Source: an uncultured Collinsella sp. (GTDB lineage Bacteria; Actinomycetota; Coriobacteriia; Coriobacteriales; Coriobacteriaceae). From it: a DNA stretch of 64,000 nucleotides. The DNA lies in NCBI GenBank assembly GCA_900541145.1, contig UQIH01000001.1, positions 221,636 to 285,635 of the forward strand, read 5' to 3'. Position numbers and translations under genes: made by a program. The first letter of the stretch is position 1. Every line of letters begins with the position of its first letter. Shown here piece by piece: positions 52,710-61,383 of the stretch. The notes beneath the pieces were generated by a model. That model had not been told where the DNA came from, ran no database searches, and saw nothing but the letters and a program-made list of their open reading frames with translations.

Positions 52710-54653
52710 CTAGAACGTTCCGCCGCCGCCTCCGCCGACGCCGCCGCCTCCGCCGCCAGAGAAGCCGCCGCCTCCGCCGCCGCCCGAGCTGTCGGAGCTC
52801 GACGCCAGCTCACGGATGCTCTCGTGATACACGTCATCGAACGAATCGAGCGGAGACTCGATACCGTAATGATGGTAGTACCACCAGTAGCAGGGATAAT
52901 TGTCATAGAAGCCGTCGGCCTCGCGCACCTCGGGCGGCACGGCCTCGGCAAGCTGACGCAGCACTTCCTTGGAAACACCCAGCGCCACGCCCATCACCAG
53001 CAGCTTGTTCCACAGCACCAGATCGCCCGGGACGGCTTCCTTTAGACGAGTGAAGTCCTCGAGCCAATGCTTAAGTGCCTTGCAGCGAGCCGCCACCTCG
53101 GCGCCCTCCGGCGTAAAGCGGCGAAACGTAAGGCCCACGCCGATACCCACCAGCACAATCGGCACCGAGATAACCGCGGCGGTGATGTTCGCCTGTGCGC
53201 CATCGGTAAAGAAAATGGATCCCACGGGAACAAAGGCAATCAGGATACCAAGAACCAGGCAAAACACCATTGCAACAATGCCGTCCGAGGCAACGTACTC
53301 GCTATCGGCCAGCTTGCCCTTAACGGTGTTCTGATAGTCCTCGAGCTTATCACCCACGGGTGTAGCGTGCTGCTTGACGTAGTGCTGCAGCTCGTCGAAC
53401 GTGCGCGAACGGTCACCGTTCTCGTCAGGCTTAGCACCGGCAAAGAAGACCTTGAGCACCATGTGGTCAATGCCCTTGGCCGACTTCCAGCCCGCATCAC
53501 TCACCGTCACGCGATACGTCTGCTCTTCTTTTTCACGCCCCAGCAGACCCTTCTTGGCCTTGGTTACGGTCGCCTGCTCCAGCTTGATCACACGGTCGTC
53601 AGTGAGCTTCATGAGCGTGGCGATATATGCCTGATCGGGCACCTCGTTCCAGCTCATGAGGGCCGAAAGCACGGCGGGATGGTCGGCCGAAGGCACATCG
53701 CGGAAATATTCGTCCTGGAAAAGCGGCTTGGGCTTGCGCTTGCGCAGCTTGAGCATAACGATTGTGCCGGTAAAGGCCACCGCCGCAACAACACTTAGCA
53801 CGGCAAGTGCATTGGCAATCATGCGAGCGTGAGCGCGGCGGGCGTTAGCTTCGTCGGCCCATTCCTTCTCTTCGCTCAGGATCGTTGACATGCGCTCTTC
53901 GCCCGAGGCGGCAAGCTGCGGCACCCAGTCGCTGGGGAAGGCGATGCGTGCCTCGGCGAATTCGCCCTGGTGCACGCAGGGAATGGTATAGGTGACCATG
54001 GGTTCGTCCGCATCGAGCGATACATCGCCCGTCAGCGGGCCGTGGCCCCATGCGCGGAAGTTATCGCCCTTGACGGCCGCCGTCCCGGCAGCGGCATTTG
54101 CGAAGTACACTTCCATCTCGACATCGTCGGAGTCCGCGGACCAGCCGTCGCCCACAAACTTCCAATAGAGCTCGGCAGTATCGGCCCAGTTCATAACCGC
54201 ACCGGTCATGGTGTAGCTCACGTAGTAGATTGCGCTGTCGCCGCTCTCGTGAGGGCTGAACACCTTAATCCTTACGCCGTCACCGGTCTGCTCGACCGTG
54301 TAGACGCCAGAGTCGCCCTTGTTCGCGCTATCGACTTTGTTAAACGCGGTGTCCTCTTCCTCGACACTCAGCACGTCGACGCCCGCCGTGCCGCCCTGCT
54401 GGTTGGTGCCCGTATTGATCTCCCAAAACACGCCGTTGATGTCGTCGTCGAAATCAAACTGGCGTCCCTCGACAACGGTCAGCGATCCATCGGCCTCGAC
54501 CGTGGCACTGATATAGGTCTGGGTCATGGAGTAGCCGTCGGCGTGCGCGGCGACAGGCAGCAGCAACAACGCAAGCGCGACGAGCACGCAGACGGAAGCG
54601 AATCGCGCAAACAGGTGGCGCTGCCGGCTGACTTTGGCGGCGAGGGTGTTCAT
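52710..54653 (-). CDS. DUF2207-domain membrane protein with Gly-rich tail
   Basis: A 647-residue protein. A signal peptide (1-36, ending AHA), a large outer DUF2207 domain (residues 37-240), a TM helix (about 290-310), a cytoplasmic part, two further TM helices near 485-540, and a C-terminus that is almost all Gly with Ser/Phe. This is the usual layout of DUF2207 proteins, whose role is unknown. The ATG at 54653 follows AAAGGATG. Confidence 0.9.
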   Translation of the reverse strand: MNTLAAKVSRQRHLFARFASVCVLVALALLLLPVAAHADGYSMTQTYISATVEADGSLTVVEGRQFDFDDDINGVFWEINTGTNQQGGTAGVDVLSVEEEDTAFNKVDSANKGDSGVYTVEQTGDGVRIKVFSPHESGDSAIYYVSYTMTGAVMNWADTAELYWKFVGDGWSADSDDVEMEVYFANAAAGTAAVKGDNFRAWGHGPLTGDVSLDADEPMVTYTIPCVHQGEFAEARIAFPSDWVPQLAASGEERMSTILSEEKEWADEANARRAHARMIANALAVLSVVAAVAFTGTIVMLKLRKRKPKPLFQDEYFRDVPSADHPAVLSALMSWNEVPDQAYIATLMKLTDDRVIKLEQATVTKAKKGLLGREKEEQTYRVTVSDAGWKSAKGIDHMVLKVFFAGAKPDENGDRSRTFDELQHYVKQHATPVGDKLEDYQNTVKGKLADSEYVASDGIVAMVFCLVLGILIAFVPVGSIFFTDGAQANITAAVISVPIVLVGIGVGLTFRRFTPEGAEVAARCKALKHWLEDFTRLKEAVPGDLVLWNKLLVMGVALGVSKEVLRQLAEAVPPEVREADGFYDNYPCYWWYYHHYGIESPLDSFDDVYHESIRELASSSDSSGGGGGGGFSGGGGGGVGGGGGGTF

Positions 54654-54774
54654 AGGCACATCCTTTGTCTGTAAAACCAACAGCGCCATTGTCCCACGTT
54701 TGCGGGTACGCATGACGAACATCTAGGCGACCGGAGCGCCAAACGGGATGAAAGTCACACCCGCACCCCAACAG

Positions 54775-54820
54775 CCAGTCATTGGGGACGTTCTTAAATG
54801 ACCAGTCATTAGGGACACCC
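54775..54820. repeat. REPIN-like repeat (CCAGTCATTGGGGACGTTC family)
   Basis: CCAGTCATTGGGGACGTTCTT and CCAGTCATTAGGGACACCCTT are tandem copies 25 bases apart; related to the element at 52586-52633. Confidence 0.72.
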
Positions 54821-55155
54821 TTGGCATAGCCCGCCCCGGCAATAGATACCACTTCACAGCTCCGTCACAGGTGTAGCGGCTTTGTGTGGGCGCGGCACGC
54901 GCTGATTGAGCCGCCAGCCGAGGGGCATAAAGCAGTTGAGCGAAAACGGTTTGCCCCTTTGCCGTTCGCTCGAGGATCATGTCCCCCTTTTCCGCGGAAA
55001 CCCCGGCAGTTGCGAAGAGCTGCCGGGGTTTCTGTCGTTTGTGAGGCTAAGTCGGTACGCAGCGATCGAGACCTTGAGCCGCAAACCCACCGTGCGCAAT
55101 GCGCACCGCCGCCAACTTGTGAGCGCAGCAACGCCTTCCCTGCCAAGCCCCGCGC
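54821..55155. other. Gene-free stretch with a strong hairpin
   Basis: Between the DUF2207 gene and gluQ no gene is well supported. GAAACCCCGGCAG pairs with CTGCCGGGGTTTC at 54997-55032, followed by TGTCGTTTG on the plus strand. The preceding 150 bases might be a small RNA ended by this hairpin, but I cannot match any known family. Confidence 0.45.
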
Positions 55156-55161
55156 TATACT
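55156..55161 (+). promoter_or_regulatory. -10 box placing the gluQ start at the transcript 5' end
   Basis: TATACT ends seven bases before the gluQ ATG. Initiation would fall at or one base before the A of ATG, giving a leaderless mRNA. No ribosome site precedes the ATG. Confidence 0.6.
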
Positions 55162-55168
55162 CGTCCGC

Positions 55169-56170
55169 ATGGATATCAACGCACGCAACATAGCAACACA
55201 CGCCGCGGACGCACCAGCAACGGCAGCGCCCACCCCCGTCGTGGGCCGCTTTGCCCCGTCGCCCTCGGGCCGCATGCACTTGGGCAACGTGTTCAGCTGC
55301 CTGTGTTCGTGGCTTTCGGCCCGCAGCCAAGGCGGCAGCATCGTGCTGCGCATCGAGGACCTGGACGATCGCTGCAAGCGCCCGGAACTTGCCACTCAAT
55401 TGATTGACGACCTGGCCTGGCTGGGACTGGAGTGGGACGAAGGCCCCTACTACCAGCACGATCGCCTGGATCTGTACGAGGACGCCCTGCGTCAGCTGCA
55501 AGACGCCGGCCTCACCTATCCCTGTTTTTGCACGCGTGCCGAACTCCACGCCGCGAGCGCGCCGCACGCGAGCGACGGCACGCCCATCTACCGCGGCGCC
55601 TGCCGAGACCTTTCTGCCGAGGAGGTTGCCCGCCGCAGCGCTCTGCGCGCTCCGGCCACGCGCCTGCGCGTACCCGCCGTCGACGACCTCGCAAACGATG
55701 TGATCGAATTCGTGGACCGCACGTATGGAGCCCAATGCGAAGCACTCGCCACCGAATGCGGCGACTTTTTGGTGCGCCGCAGCGACGGCGTTTTTGCCTA
55801 CCAGCTAGCCGTGGTGGTCGACGACGCTGCCATGGGCGTCACCGAGGTCGTGCGCGGATGCGATCTGCTGGGCTCCACGCCGCGCCAAATCTACCTGCAG
55901 CATTTGCTGGAACTTCCCACGCCGCACTACGCGCACATTCCGCTGCTCATGTCGCCGGATGGCCGCCGCCTTTCCAAGCGCGACCGCGACCTGGACCTGG
56001 GCGAGCTCCGCACCCGCTTTGGCGCGCCCGAGGCACTACTGGGCTGGCTCGCCGGGCAAACAGGCATCGCGCCGGACGCCACACCGCGCTCTGCCGAGCA
56101 GCTGGTCGAGCACTTTAGCTGGGATGTTATCCGCACGCATCGGGAAAACATCACTGTAACGGTCGAGTAG
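55169..56170 (+). CDS. gluQ: Glutamyl-Q tRNA(Asp) synthetase
   Basis: A 333-residue truncated GluRS paralogue that glutamylates queuosine in tRNA-Asp. GRFAPSPSGRMHLGNV is the HIGH-type site, IEDLDDRCKRP follows, CFCTRAEL..YRGAC is the zinc site of GluQ enzymes, and RRLSKRDRDLDL the KMSKS-like loop. There is no anticodon-binding domain. The start is the ATG at 55169 for the reasons given for its promoter; the ORF stays open upstream without coding character. Confidence 0.9.
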   Translation: MDINARNIATHAADAPATAAPTPVVGRFAPSPSGRMHLGNVFSCLCSWLSARSQGGSIVLRIEDLDDRCKRPELATQLIDDLAWLGLEWDEGPYYQHDRLDLYEDALRQLQDAGLTYPCFCTRAELHAASAPHASDGTPIYRGACRDLSAEEVARRSALRAPATRLRVPAVDDLANDVIEFVDRTYGAQCEALATECGDFLVRRSDGVFAYQLAVVVDDAAMGVTEVVRGCDLLGSTPRQIYLQHLLELPTPHYAHIPLLMSPDGRRLSKRDRDLDLGELRTRFGAPEALLGWLAGQTGIAPDATPRSAEQLVEHFSWDVIRTHRENITVTVE

Positions 56171-56185
56171 CCAGCCACCCCGCCC

Positions 56186-56911
56186 CTACGCGACATCCCA
56201 GGGCTGGAGTTCGTCGCCCAGGCGGACAATACAGTCGTAGAGCACGGTGTGGCACTCGGCTGGGTTGGCGTCACGATGAAAATGCCCGTAGTACCAGCGC
56301 TTGTAGTCCAGGTGGTCCTCCAGCTCGTCGAAAAACGTGGTGAGTCGATCGACATCGGGATAATTCCAGCCAGGTGCCGGGTAAAGCGTGGGCGAAAGCA
56401 TGCGCGTGGAGCAGGTATGGGTGATCGCATAGTCGACCTTCCAACCCACGCTGTCGAGCTTTGCCCGCGCCTCCTCAAAGTCGCGCTCGTCCGGCAGCTC
56501 CTGCGGCCACCAGCTGGAATACGGAATGCGGTATTCCTTATCCACGCTCGTGGCGCCGCCCATGGTAAAGATCGTTGAGCCGTCGAGCTCAAAAACCTCA
56601 CCGCGCGTCAGGCGTCGGATGGGCGAGGTGTCCGACAGACGCTGCGTCAGGCCGCCGTGCCACAGCTCCATGGGGCGCTCCGACCAGTGATCGAAACGCT
56701 CGTGGTTGCCGTCGACAAACAGCACGGTATAGGGGCGCGACTCCAGCCAGGCGATGTCGGCACATTCCTCGGCAGAGAAATCCCACGGAAAGCCAAAGTC
56801 GCCCGCGATGATGAGATAGTCGTCACTTGTCAGACCATCCCCAAGATCCCAGTCGCGAAGCTTTTGCATGTCGACGCCGCCGTGAATATCGCCCGTCACA
56901 TAGACCGTCAT
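56186..56911 (-). CDS. Metallophosphoesterase
   Basis: A 241-residue calcineurin-like phosphoesterase. VTGDIHGGVDM, IIAGDFGFP, VDGNHERFD, THTCS and YYGHFHRD supply the two-metal site in family order. The substrate is unknown. The ATG at 56911 follows GGAAGTGGTGAT; the ORF continues upstream without support. Confidence 0.9.
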   Translation of the reverse strand: MTVYVTGDIHGGVDMQKLRDWDLGDGLTSDDYLIIAGDFGFPWDFSAEECADIAWLESRPYTVLFVDGNHERFDHWSERPMELWHGGLTQRLSDTSPIRRLTRGEVFELDGSTIFTMGGATSVDKEYRIPYSSWWPQELPDERDFEEARAKLDSVGWKVDYAITHTCSTRMLSPTLYPAPGWNYPDVDRLTTFFDELEDHLDYKRWYYGHFHRDANPAECHTVLYDCIVRLGDELQPWDVA

Positions 56912-56959
56912 CGGATCACCACTTCCCTGTAAGTCACTAGCCCACATTCTGCACAATCA

Positions 56960-57235
56960 CTAAGTCAACCGTTCCAGCCCTTCCATCCTTTGAGACCTAC
57001 CCTCGCTCTTCCATCCAAACGGGTCAAACACCCAAAAGATCAGATCGAGCACGCCGCCGGTCATCATGGCGCCGGCAAGAGCCATGCAAACATGCAGAAA
57101 GCTGGCACTTCGGAGCACGTCGAACGGCCCCAGAACAGCCAGCAGCGCGACCGCTGCGCCGGCTACGCACAGCGCGAGGCACGGCCCCGCGTCCTTAACG
57201 CACTTCTTTGCGAGATGCTTTGCGTTGTCACTCAT
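56960..57235 (-). CDS. Small membrane protein
   Basis: A 91-residue protein with two hydrophobic segments (CLALCVAGAAVALLAVLG and ALAGAMMTGGVLDLIFWVF) and basic, charged ends. AGGAG lies 10 bases before the ATG. No family recognised. Confidence 0.65.
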   Translation of the reverse strand: MSDNAKHLAKKCVKDAGPCLALCVAGAAVALLAVLGPFDVLRSASFLHVCMALAGAMMTGGVLDLIFWVFDPFGWKSEGRSQRMEGLERLT

Positions 57236-57395
57236 CGGTATCGAACTCCTTAGAGGGTCGTTGTTCAGACGCATGCCGCCGCGGCAGAACGGGGCGGCAG
57301 GGTAAGTGTCACATGCTGTGCGGACATCAATGGAGAAACCGCCTGCTCGACCAACCTTTGACGCCGTTTTGCACCGGCACCACATCCCCCGCTAT

Positions 57396-57579
57396 CGAGG
57401 TCTAATACTTTTCCCGAGAAGTGAATGGCTGTTTTTGAACCCCTGAAACATCCGCATTTTTCGGCGGCAAAATCGCAGGATTTCAGCGCCGAAACCGCAG
57501 GAAACGGTACTCCTAAAGTGTCGATGCTTCGGGGGTTCGATTTAGCTCGTTCACTTCACGGAAAAGTATTAAAACCTCG
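57396..57579. repeat. 184-bp MITE-like palindromic element
   Basis: The ends are inverted: CGAGGTCTAATACTTTTC on the left and the complement of CGAGGTTTTAATACTTTTCC on the right. The pairing continues inward through GAAGTGAA, GAACCCC and GAAACATC-like blocks with mismatches. No ORF with a ribosome site lies inside. It occupies part of the 610-base gap between 57236 and 57845, which otherwise holds a promoter. Confidence 0.78.
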
Positions 57580-57699
57580 CTGTCGGCCGCCCCAAAGACC
57601 TGTCCTTCCCTTCCCCACGCCACGCAAAACCGGCCTTCCCCTTGCCTGCGCGCCCCGCGTCACGCGCTTCGCCACCCAAAAACTCATCCAACATTAATC

Positions 57700-57728
57700 T
57701 TGGCTCAAGAATCGCTTAATCTATAACC
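57700..57728 (+). promoter_or_regulatory. Promoter of the DUF4342 gene
   Basis: TTGGCT and TATAAC are separated by 17 bases; a second possible -10, TATAGA, lies 11 bases further on. Confidence 0.65.
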
Positions 57729-57845
57729 TGCACTATAGAGTTCGACCAAGGGCGGGGCGGCGCCGCGCAACGCAGGCCGCCGAACGCAACGCTCGCGCCC
57801 GGGCAAATCGCCCGGCGTCGCGCCCATCGAACGAAAGGACAGGTC

Positions 57846-58388
57846 ATGGACGACCTCGAAAAAGTTGAAACCATCCGCACCAAGTACAACGTGAGCTACA
57901 CCGATGCCAAGGCGGCGCTCGACGCCGCCGACGGCAACGTCCTAGATGCCATCATTTGGCTCGAGACGCAGGGCAAGACCCAGACCACATCGGCGCATGC
58001 CGCCACCGAGTCAGCGCCAGTCGATGAGCCCTCGGCCGAGATGGTCGCCGCGCAGGCCGCCTACGAAAAGTCGAGCGAAAAGACCGACTTCTCTAAGAAG
58101 ATGGACAGCGTATGGGAGTACCTCAAAAAGCTCTTCCGCCTGAGCCTGGACACCAAGTTTATCGCCACGCGCCGCGATGCGATCATCCTCAACATTCCCA
58201 TCCTGATTCCCATCGTCGCGCTGTTTGCCTGGGGCGCCACGATATGGCTGATGCTGATTGGCCTGTTCTTTGGCATGCGCTACCGCATCGACAGCGACGG
58301 CGACGTGCCCGGCAGCATCAACAACCTTATGAATCACGCCGCCGATGCCGCGGACGACATCAAGCAAAATCTGAACGACGACAAGTAA
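57846..58388 (+). CDS. DUF4342-domain protein with UBA/TS-N-like start
   Basis: A 180-residue protein. Residues 1-45 (VETIRTKYNVSYTDAKAALDAADGNVLDAI) look like a UBA/TS-N three-helix module; a linker follows, then a DUF4342 region with two TM helices (about 115-150). GAAAGGACAGG precedes the ATG. The function of this family is unknown. It lies 18 bases before the two-component genes and may be cotranscribed with them. Confidence 0.85.
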   Translation: MDDLEKVETIRTKYNVSYTDAKAALDAADGNVLDAIIWLETQGKTQTTSAHAATESAPVDEPSAEMVAAQAAYEKSSEKTDFSKKMDSVWEYLKKLFRLSLDTKFIATRRDAIILNIPILIPIVALFAWGATIWLMLIGLFFGMRYRIDSDGDVPGSINNLMNHAADAADDIKQNLNDDK

Positions 58389-58406
58389 TCGCAGACGGGG
58401 GCACGT

Positions 58407-59192
58407 ATGGCACGGATCCTGATCGTAGAGGACGAGGAGAAAATCGCCCGCTTTGTGACGCTCGAGCTGGAGCACGAGGGCTACCAGGTGGAACATGCCG
58501 CCGACGGCCGCACCGCCGTGGACCTGGCACTAGAGCGCGACTACGATTTGATTCTGCTCGATGTGCTGTTGCCGCAGCTCAACGGCATGGAGGTCTTGCG
58601 GCGTGTCCGCAAGCACAAGGATGTGCCGGTGATCATGGTCACCGCGCGCGATGCCGTGATGGACAAGGTGGCCGGGCTCGATGCCGGCGCCGACGATTAC
58701 CTGACCAAGCCGTTTGCGATTGAGGAGCTGTTCGCACGGATCCGCGTAGCGCTGAAGCGCTCGGAGGCCGTGCGGGCGGCTTCGGGCGTTGGCGACGCCG
58801 GCGCCAGGGCTGGTATGAAGGGCGGCGAGAGCGGGAGTGCTGCCGCGATGCCCCCGGTCAGCGACTCAATCCAGGTTTCCGCTTCGCCCTCCCCCGCCGC
58901 GCTTACCGTTAACTCGGTTGCGCTCGACCCCAACCGCCGCGAAGTCACGGTCGGCGGCTCGCCCATCGCGCTCACGGCCCGCGAGTTCGACGTTCTCGCC
59001 CTGCTTATGGCGCATGCCGAAACCGTGCTCACCCGCGAGCGCATCGCGCACGAGGCGCTGGGCTACGAATATGTAGGCGACACCAACAACGTCGACGTGC
59101 ACATCGCGCACCTGCGCGCCAAGATCGAGGACGCCGGCGGCGCCCGCATCATCCAGACCGTGCGCGGGGTGGGCTATGTCTGCCGCGCGTAA
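58407..59192 (+). CDS. OmpR-family response regulator with linker insert
   Basis: A 261-residue regulator. Receiver domain (VEDEEKIARFV, phospho-Asp in LILLDVLLPQLNG, TKPFAIEE) and a C-terminal winged helix (LTAREFDVLALLMAHAE, DVHIAHLRAKIED). Between them an Ala/Gly/Ser-rich linker of about 45 residues is longer than usual. GGGGGCACGT precedes the ATG, a weak ribosome site. It overlaps the kinase by 17 bases. Confidence 0.93.
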   Translation: MARILIVEDEEKIARFVTLELEHEGYQVEHAADGRTAVDLALERDYDLILLDVLLPQLNGMEVLRRVRKHKDVPVIMVTARDAVMDKVAGLDAGADDYLTKPFAIEELFARIRVALKRSEAVRAASGVGDAGARAGMKGGESGSAAAMPPVSDSIQVSASPSPAALTVNSVALDPNRREVTVGGSPIALTAREFDVLALLMAHAETVLTRERIAHEALGYEYVGDTNNVDVHIAHLRAKIEDAGGARIIQTVRGVGYVCRA

Positions 59193-60492
59193 CGCCGAGG
59201 CCAAGCGCGTCACCTCCATCGCCCGCGCCATCAACTGGGGCTATATGTGGCGCCGCCTGATGAGCTACGTCTGGCTCGATCTGTTGCTGGTGGTGATTGC
59301 GGCGGCGATCCTCGTCTATGGATACAACCAGACACTGCCCGACAGCGCGTTTACCGCAGGATGGATCCCCGGCGCCACCGTTCGCGGCATGTCGCTGAAG
59401 CCCGCGCGCGGCTGGGACCTGACAACGCTCACCTATACCGTCGAGCTTGCGCGTACCACCAAGACCTTCCCCCTCGCGCAGGACCTCATCGCACTTTGGC
59501 CCCTCTATATCGTTGTTGTAGGTTGGCAGGTCATCAGCATGCTCGATATGCTCGGCGGCGCCCGCCGCGTGCGCCGCACCATGGCGCCGCTCAACGATCT
59601 GGCCCTGCGCGTGGACGAACTCGGCCGCATGCAACTCGCCGGCGGCAAAATGGAAACACTGGAGCAGGCCATCGAGCGCGCAAGCGTCGACTCGCCGAGC
59701 GTCACCACCGGCGACGCCGACCTGGCAAGCATCGAGGTCGCACTCAACCGCCTGCTGCGCCAGATGCAAGAGGCCAAGCTGCAGCAGATGCGCTTTGTCA
59801 ACGACGCGAGCCACGAGCTGCGCACGCCCATCGCGGTGATTCAGGGCTACGTGAACATGCTCGACCGCTGGGGTAAGGACGACCCGGACGTGCTGGCGGA
59901 GTCCATCGCGTCCCTTAAAGCCGAAAGCGAGCACATGCAAGAGCTTGTGGAGCAGCTGCTGTTTTTGGCGCGCGGCGATGCCGGGCGCACGGTCCTGCGG
60001 CGCGCGCATACCAACTTGGCTGCACTGGTCAGCGAGGTATGCGAAGAATCGCAGATGATCGATACCGAGCACACGTATCGGCTGGCTTCTGACGCTGCGC
60101 TTGCCAGCGACCCGCGCTGCGACGCGCCCGTCGACGTGGCGCTCGTGAAGCAGGCTCTGCGCGTGATCGTGCAAAACGCCGCCAAGTACTCGGATGCGGG
60201 AACGACCGTCACATTTGGCATAACGCCGGATGCGGGCGCGGGCACGATCGACATAAGTGTTGAGGACGAGGGCATCGGCATGAACCAGGAATCCGCAGCT
60301 CACGCGTTCGAGCGGTTCTACCGTGCCGACAACGCGCGCGATGCCGGCGCACAGGGTTCGGGTCTGGGGCTTGCGATCGCCAAGTGGATCGTCGACAGCC
60401 ACGGCGGCGTCATCGGTGTGACCTCGGTCGAAGGGGTCGGCAGCCGCTTTACGATTCGCCTGCCGCGGCAGGAAGCCCCTCGGCATAAATAA
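59176..60492 (+). CDS. Sensor histidine kinase
   Basis: A 438-residue kinase: two TM helices (about 33-50 and 115-135) around a short outer domain, an HAMP-like stretch, HisKA NDASHELRTPIAVIQGY (His about 217), then HATPase with VQNAAKYSD, DEGIGM and GSGLGLAIAKWIV. It pairs with the regulator upstream. The signal is unknown. Confidence 0.93.
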   Translation: MSAARNAEAKRVTSIARAINWGYMWRRLMSYVWLDLLLVVIAAAILVYGYNQTLPDSAFTAGWIPGATVRGMSLKPARGWDLTTLTYTVELARTTKTFPLAQDLIALWPLYIVVVGWQVISMLDMLGGARRVRRTMAPLNDLALRVDELGRMQLAGGKMETLEQAIERASVDSPSVTTGDADLASIEVALNRLLRQMQEAKLQQMRFVNDASHELRTPIAVIQGYVNMLDRWGKDDPDVLAESIASLKAESEHMQELVEQLLFLARGDAGRTVLRRAHTNLAALVSEVCEESQMIDTEHTYRLASDAALASDPRCDAPVDVALVKQALRVIVQNAAKYSDAGTTVTFGITPDAGAGTIDISVEDEGIGMNQESAAHAFERFYRADNARDAGAQGSGLGLAIAKWIVDSHGGVIGVTSVEGVGSRFTIRLPRQEAPRHK

Positions 60493-60525
60493 AGGGATAG
60501 GGCCACGCGGCCCTATCCCTTTTTG
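60491..60525. terminator. Bidirectional terminator
   Basis: AAAGGGATAGGGCC-ACGC-GGCCCTATCCCTTT with a T run on each side. It separates the convergent kinase and VOC genes. Confidence 0.92.
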
Positions 60526-60546
60526 CCAGCTATGGCAGCTTGTGCG

Positions 60547-60921
60547 CTACTCGCGGCACAGGTGCACGGCGAAGCCGGCGAACTCGCGCTTAAAGTACAC
60601 GAGTTTGGTACCACCGTCGGGTAGCAGCGCGCGCGACTCCTCGTTGACCTCGAGCCCGCGCTCGGCAAACCACTTCTCAGCTGCATCGATGTCGTTAACG
60701 GCAAAGCCGATGTGGCCCTTGGTGCCACGACCGTTCTGCTTCATGATCTCGACCAGCGAATCGTTGAAGTACGAAACCGGGGTCTCGATGACGGGCAGGC
60801 CCATCATCGTCGAGAACAGCTCCGCGATCTCCAGGGCGTCTGCCGGGTCGGCGGCGTTAATGCCCACATGGGCAACGCGCATGCCAAAGAGCTCGACCGG
60901 GTTGGCGTTCTGCTCACTCAT
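60547..60921 (-). CDS. VOC-family (glyoxalase-fold) protein
   Basis: A 124-residue VOC protein. FGMRVAHVGINAADP holds the first metal His, KGHIGFAVNDIDAAEKWF the second module, and the end GFAVHLCRE a further site. It is related to methylmalonyl-CoA epimerase/lactoylglutathione-type enzymes, but the substrate is unknown. The ATG at 60921 has a weak ribosome site. It lies 11 bases after the PTS IIB gene and is probably cotranscribed. Confidence 0.85.
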   Translation of the reverse strand: MSEQNANPVELFGMRVAHVGINAADPADALEIAELFSTMMGLPVIETPVSYFNDSLVEIMKQNGRGTKGHIGFAVNDIDAAEKWFAERGLEVNEESRALLPDGGTKLVYFKREFAGFAVHLCRE

Positions 60922-60932
60922 ACAGGCAGTGC

Positions 60933-61220
60933 CTACTGAGCCATGACGTCGAGAACGGCCTTCTCGGCAGCGACGCGGTTCATGCCGGTCATGAAGGGCA
61001 CGCCGCTCACGTACGGGCAGGTGAGGCCTTCGGGGGCAACGGTGGTGGCGATCAGCAGGTCGGCGCCCTCGTCGCAGTAGTCCTTGGCCTCGGAGATGGC
61101 GCACTGCACGATCTCGTACTTGTCGGCGTAACCGTTGGCGTCGAGCAAGGTGGCGACCTTCTGGGCAACGAGCGTGGAAGTAGCAGCGCCAGCACCGCAA
61201 GCCAAAACGATCTTCTTCAT
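60933..61220 (-). CDS. PTS IIB component, galactitol/lactose type, orphan
   Basis: A 95-residue phosphocarrier. ACGAGAATSTLVAQKV puts the phosphorylated Cys at residue 8, as in GatB-type IIB proteins. No IIA or IIC of this type lies in the window. GAAGGGAG precedes the ATG. With the VOC gene it forms a two-gene unit; the sugar is unknown. Confidence 0.88.
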   Translation of the reverse strand: MKKIVLACGAGAATSTLVAQKVATLLDANGYADKYEIVQCAISEAKDYCDEGADLLIATTVAPEGLTCPYVSGVPFMTGMNRVAAEKAVLDVMAQ

Positions 61221-61383
61221 AGGTAATGTCTCCCTTCATGGTTTACTTTAGGTAAGTGTACCGCAGCGAGCGATGGCGCTCGGCCTCGATGCACTTTTAT
61301 GCCAGTTTGCTTGCGCGCTGCGTATAATACATCTAGTACGTGTTGTCATACCGCTCGCTTTATGAGCGACTAAGGACTCTGAA

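Noticed and set aside
54723..54980. 85-codon minus-strand frame with a GGGGG-type ribosome site
   Set aside because: Much of the frame is encoded by the repeat at 54775-54820 and nothing resembles a protein family. It may be real but I cannot support it.
57425..57697. 90-codon plus-strand frame
   Set aside because: Its first half lies inside the palindromic element at 57396-57579; no ribosome site.
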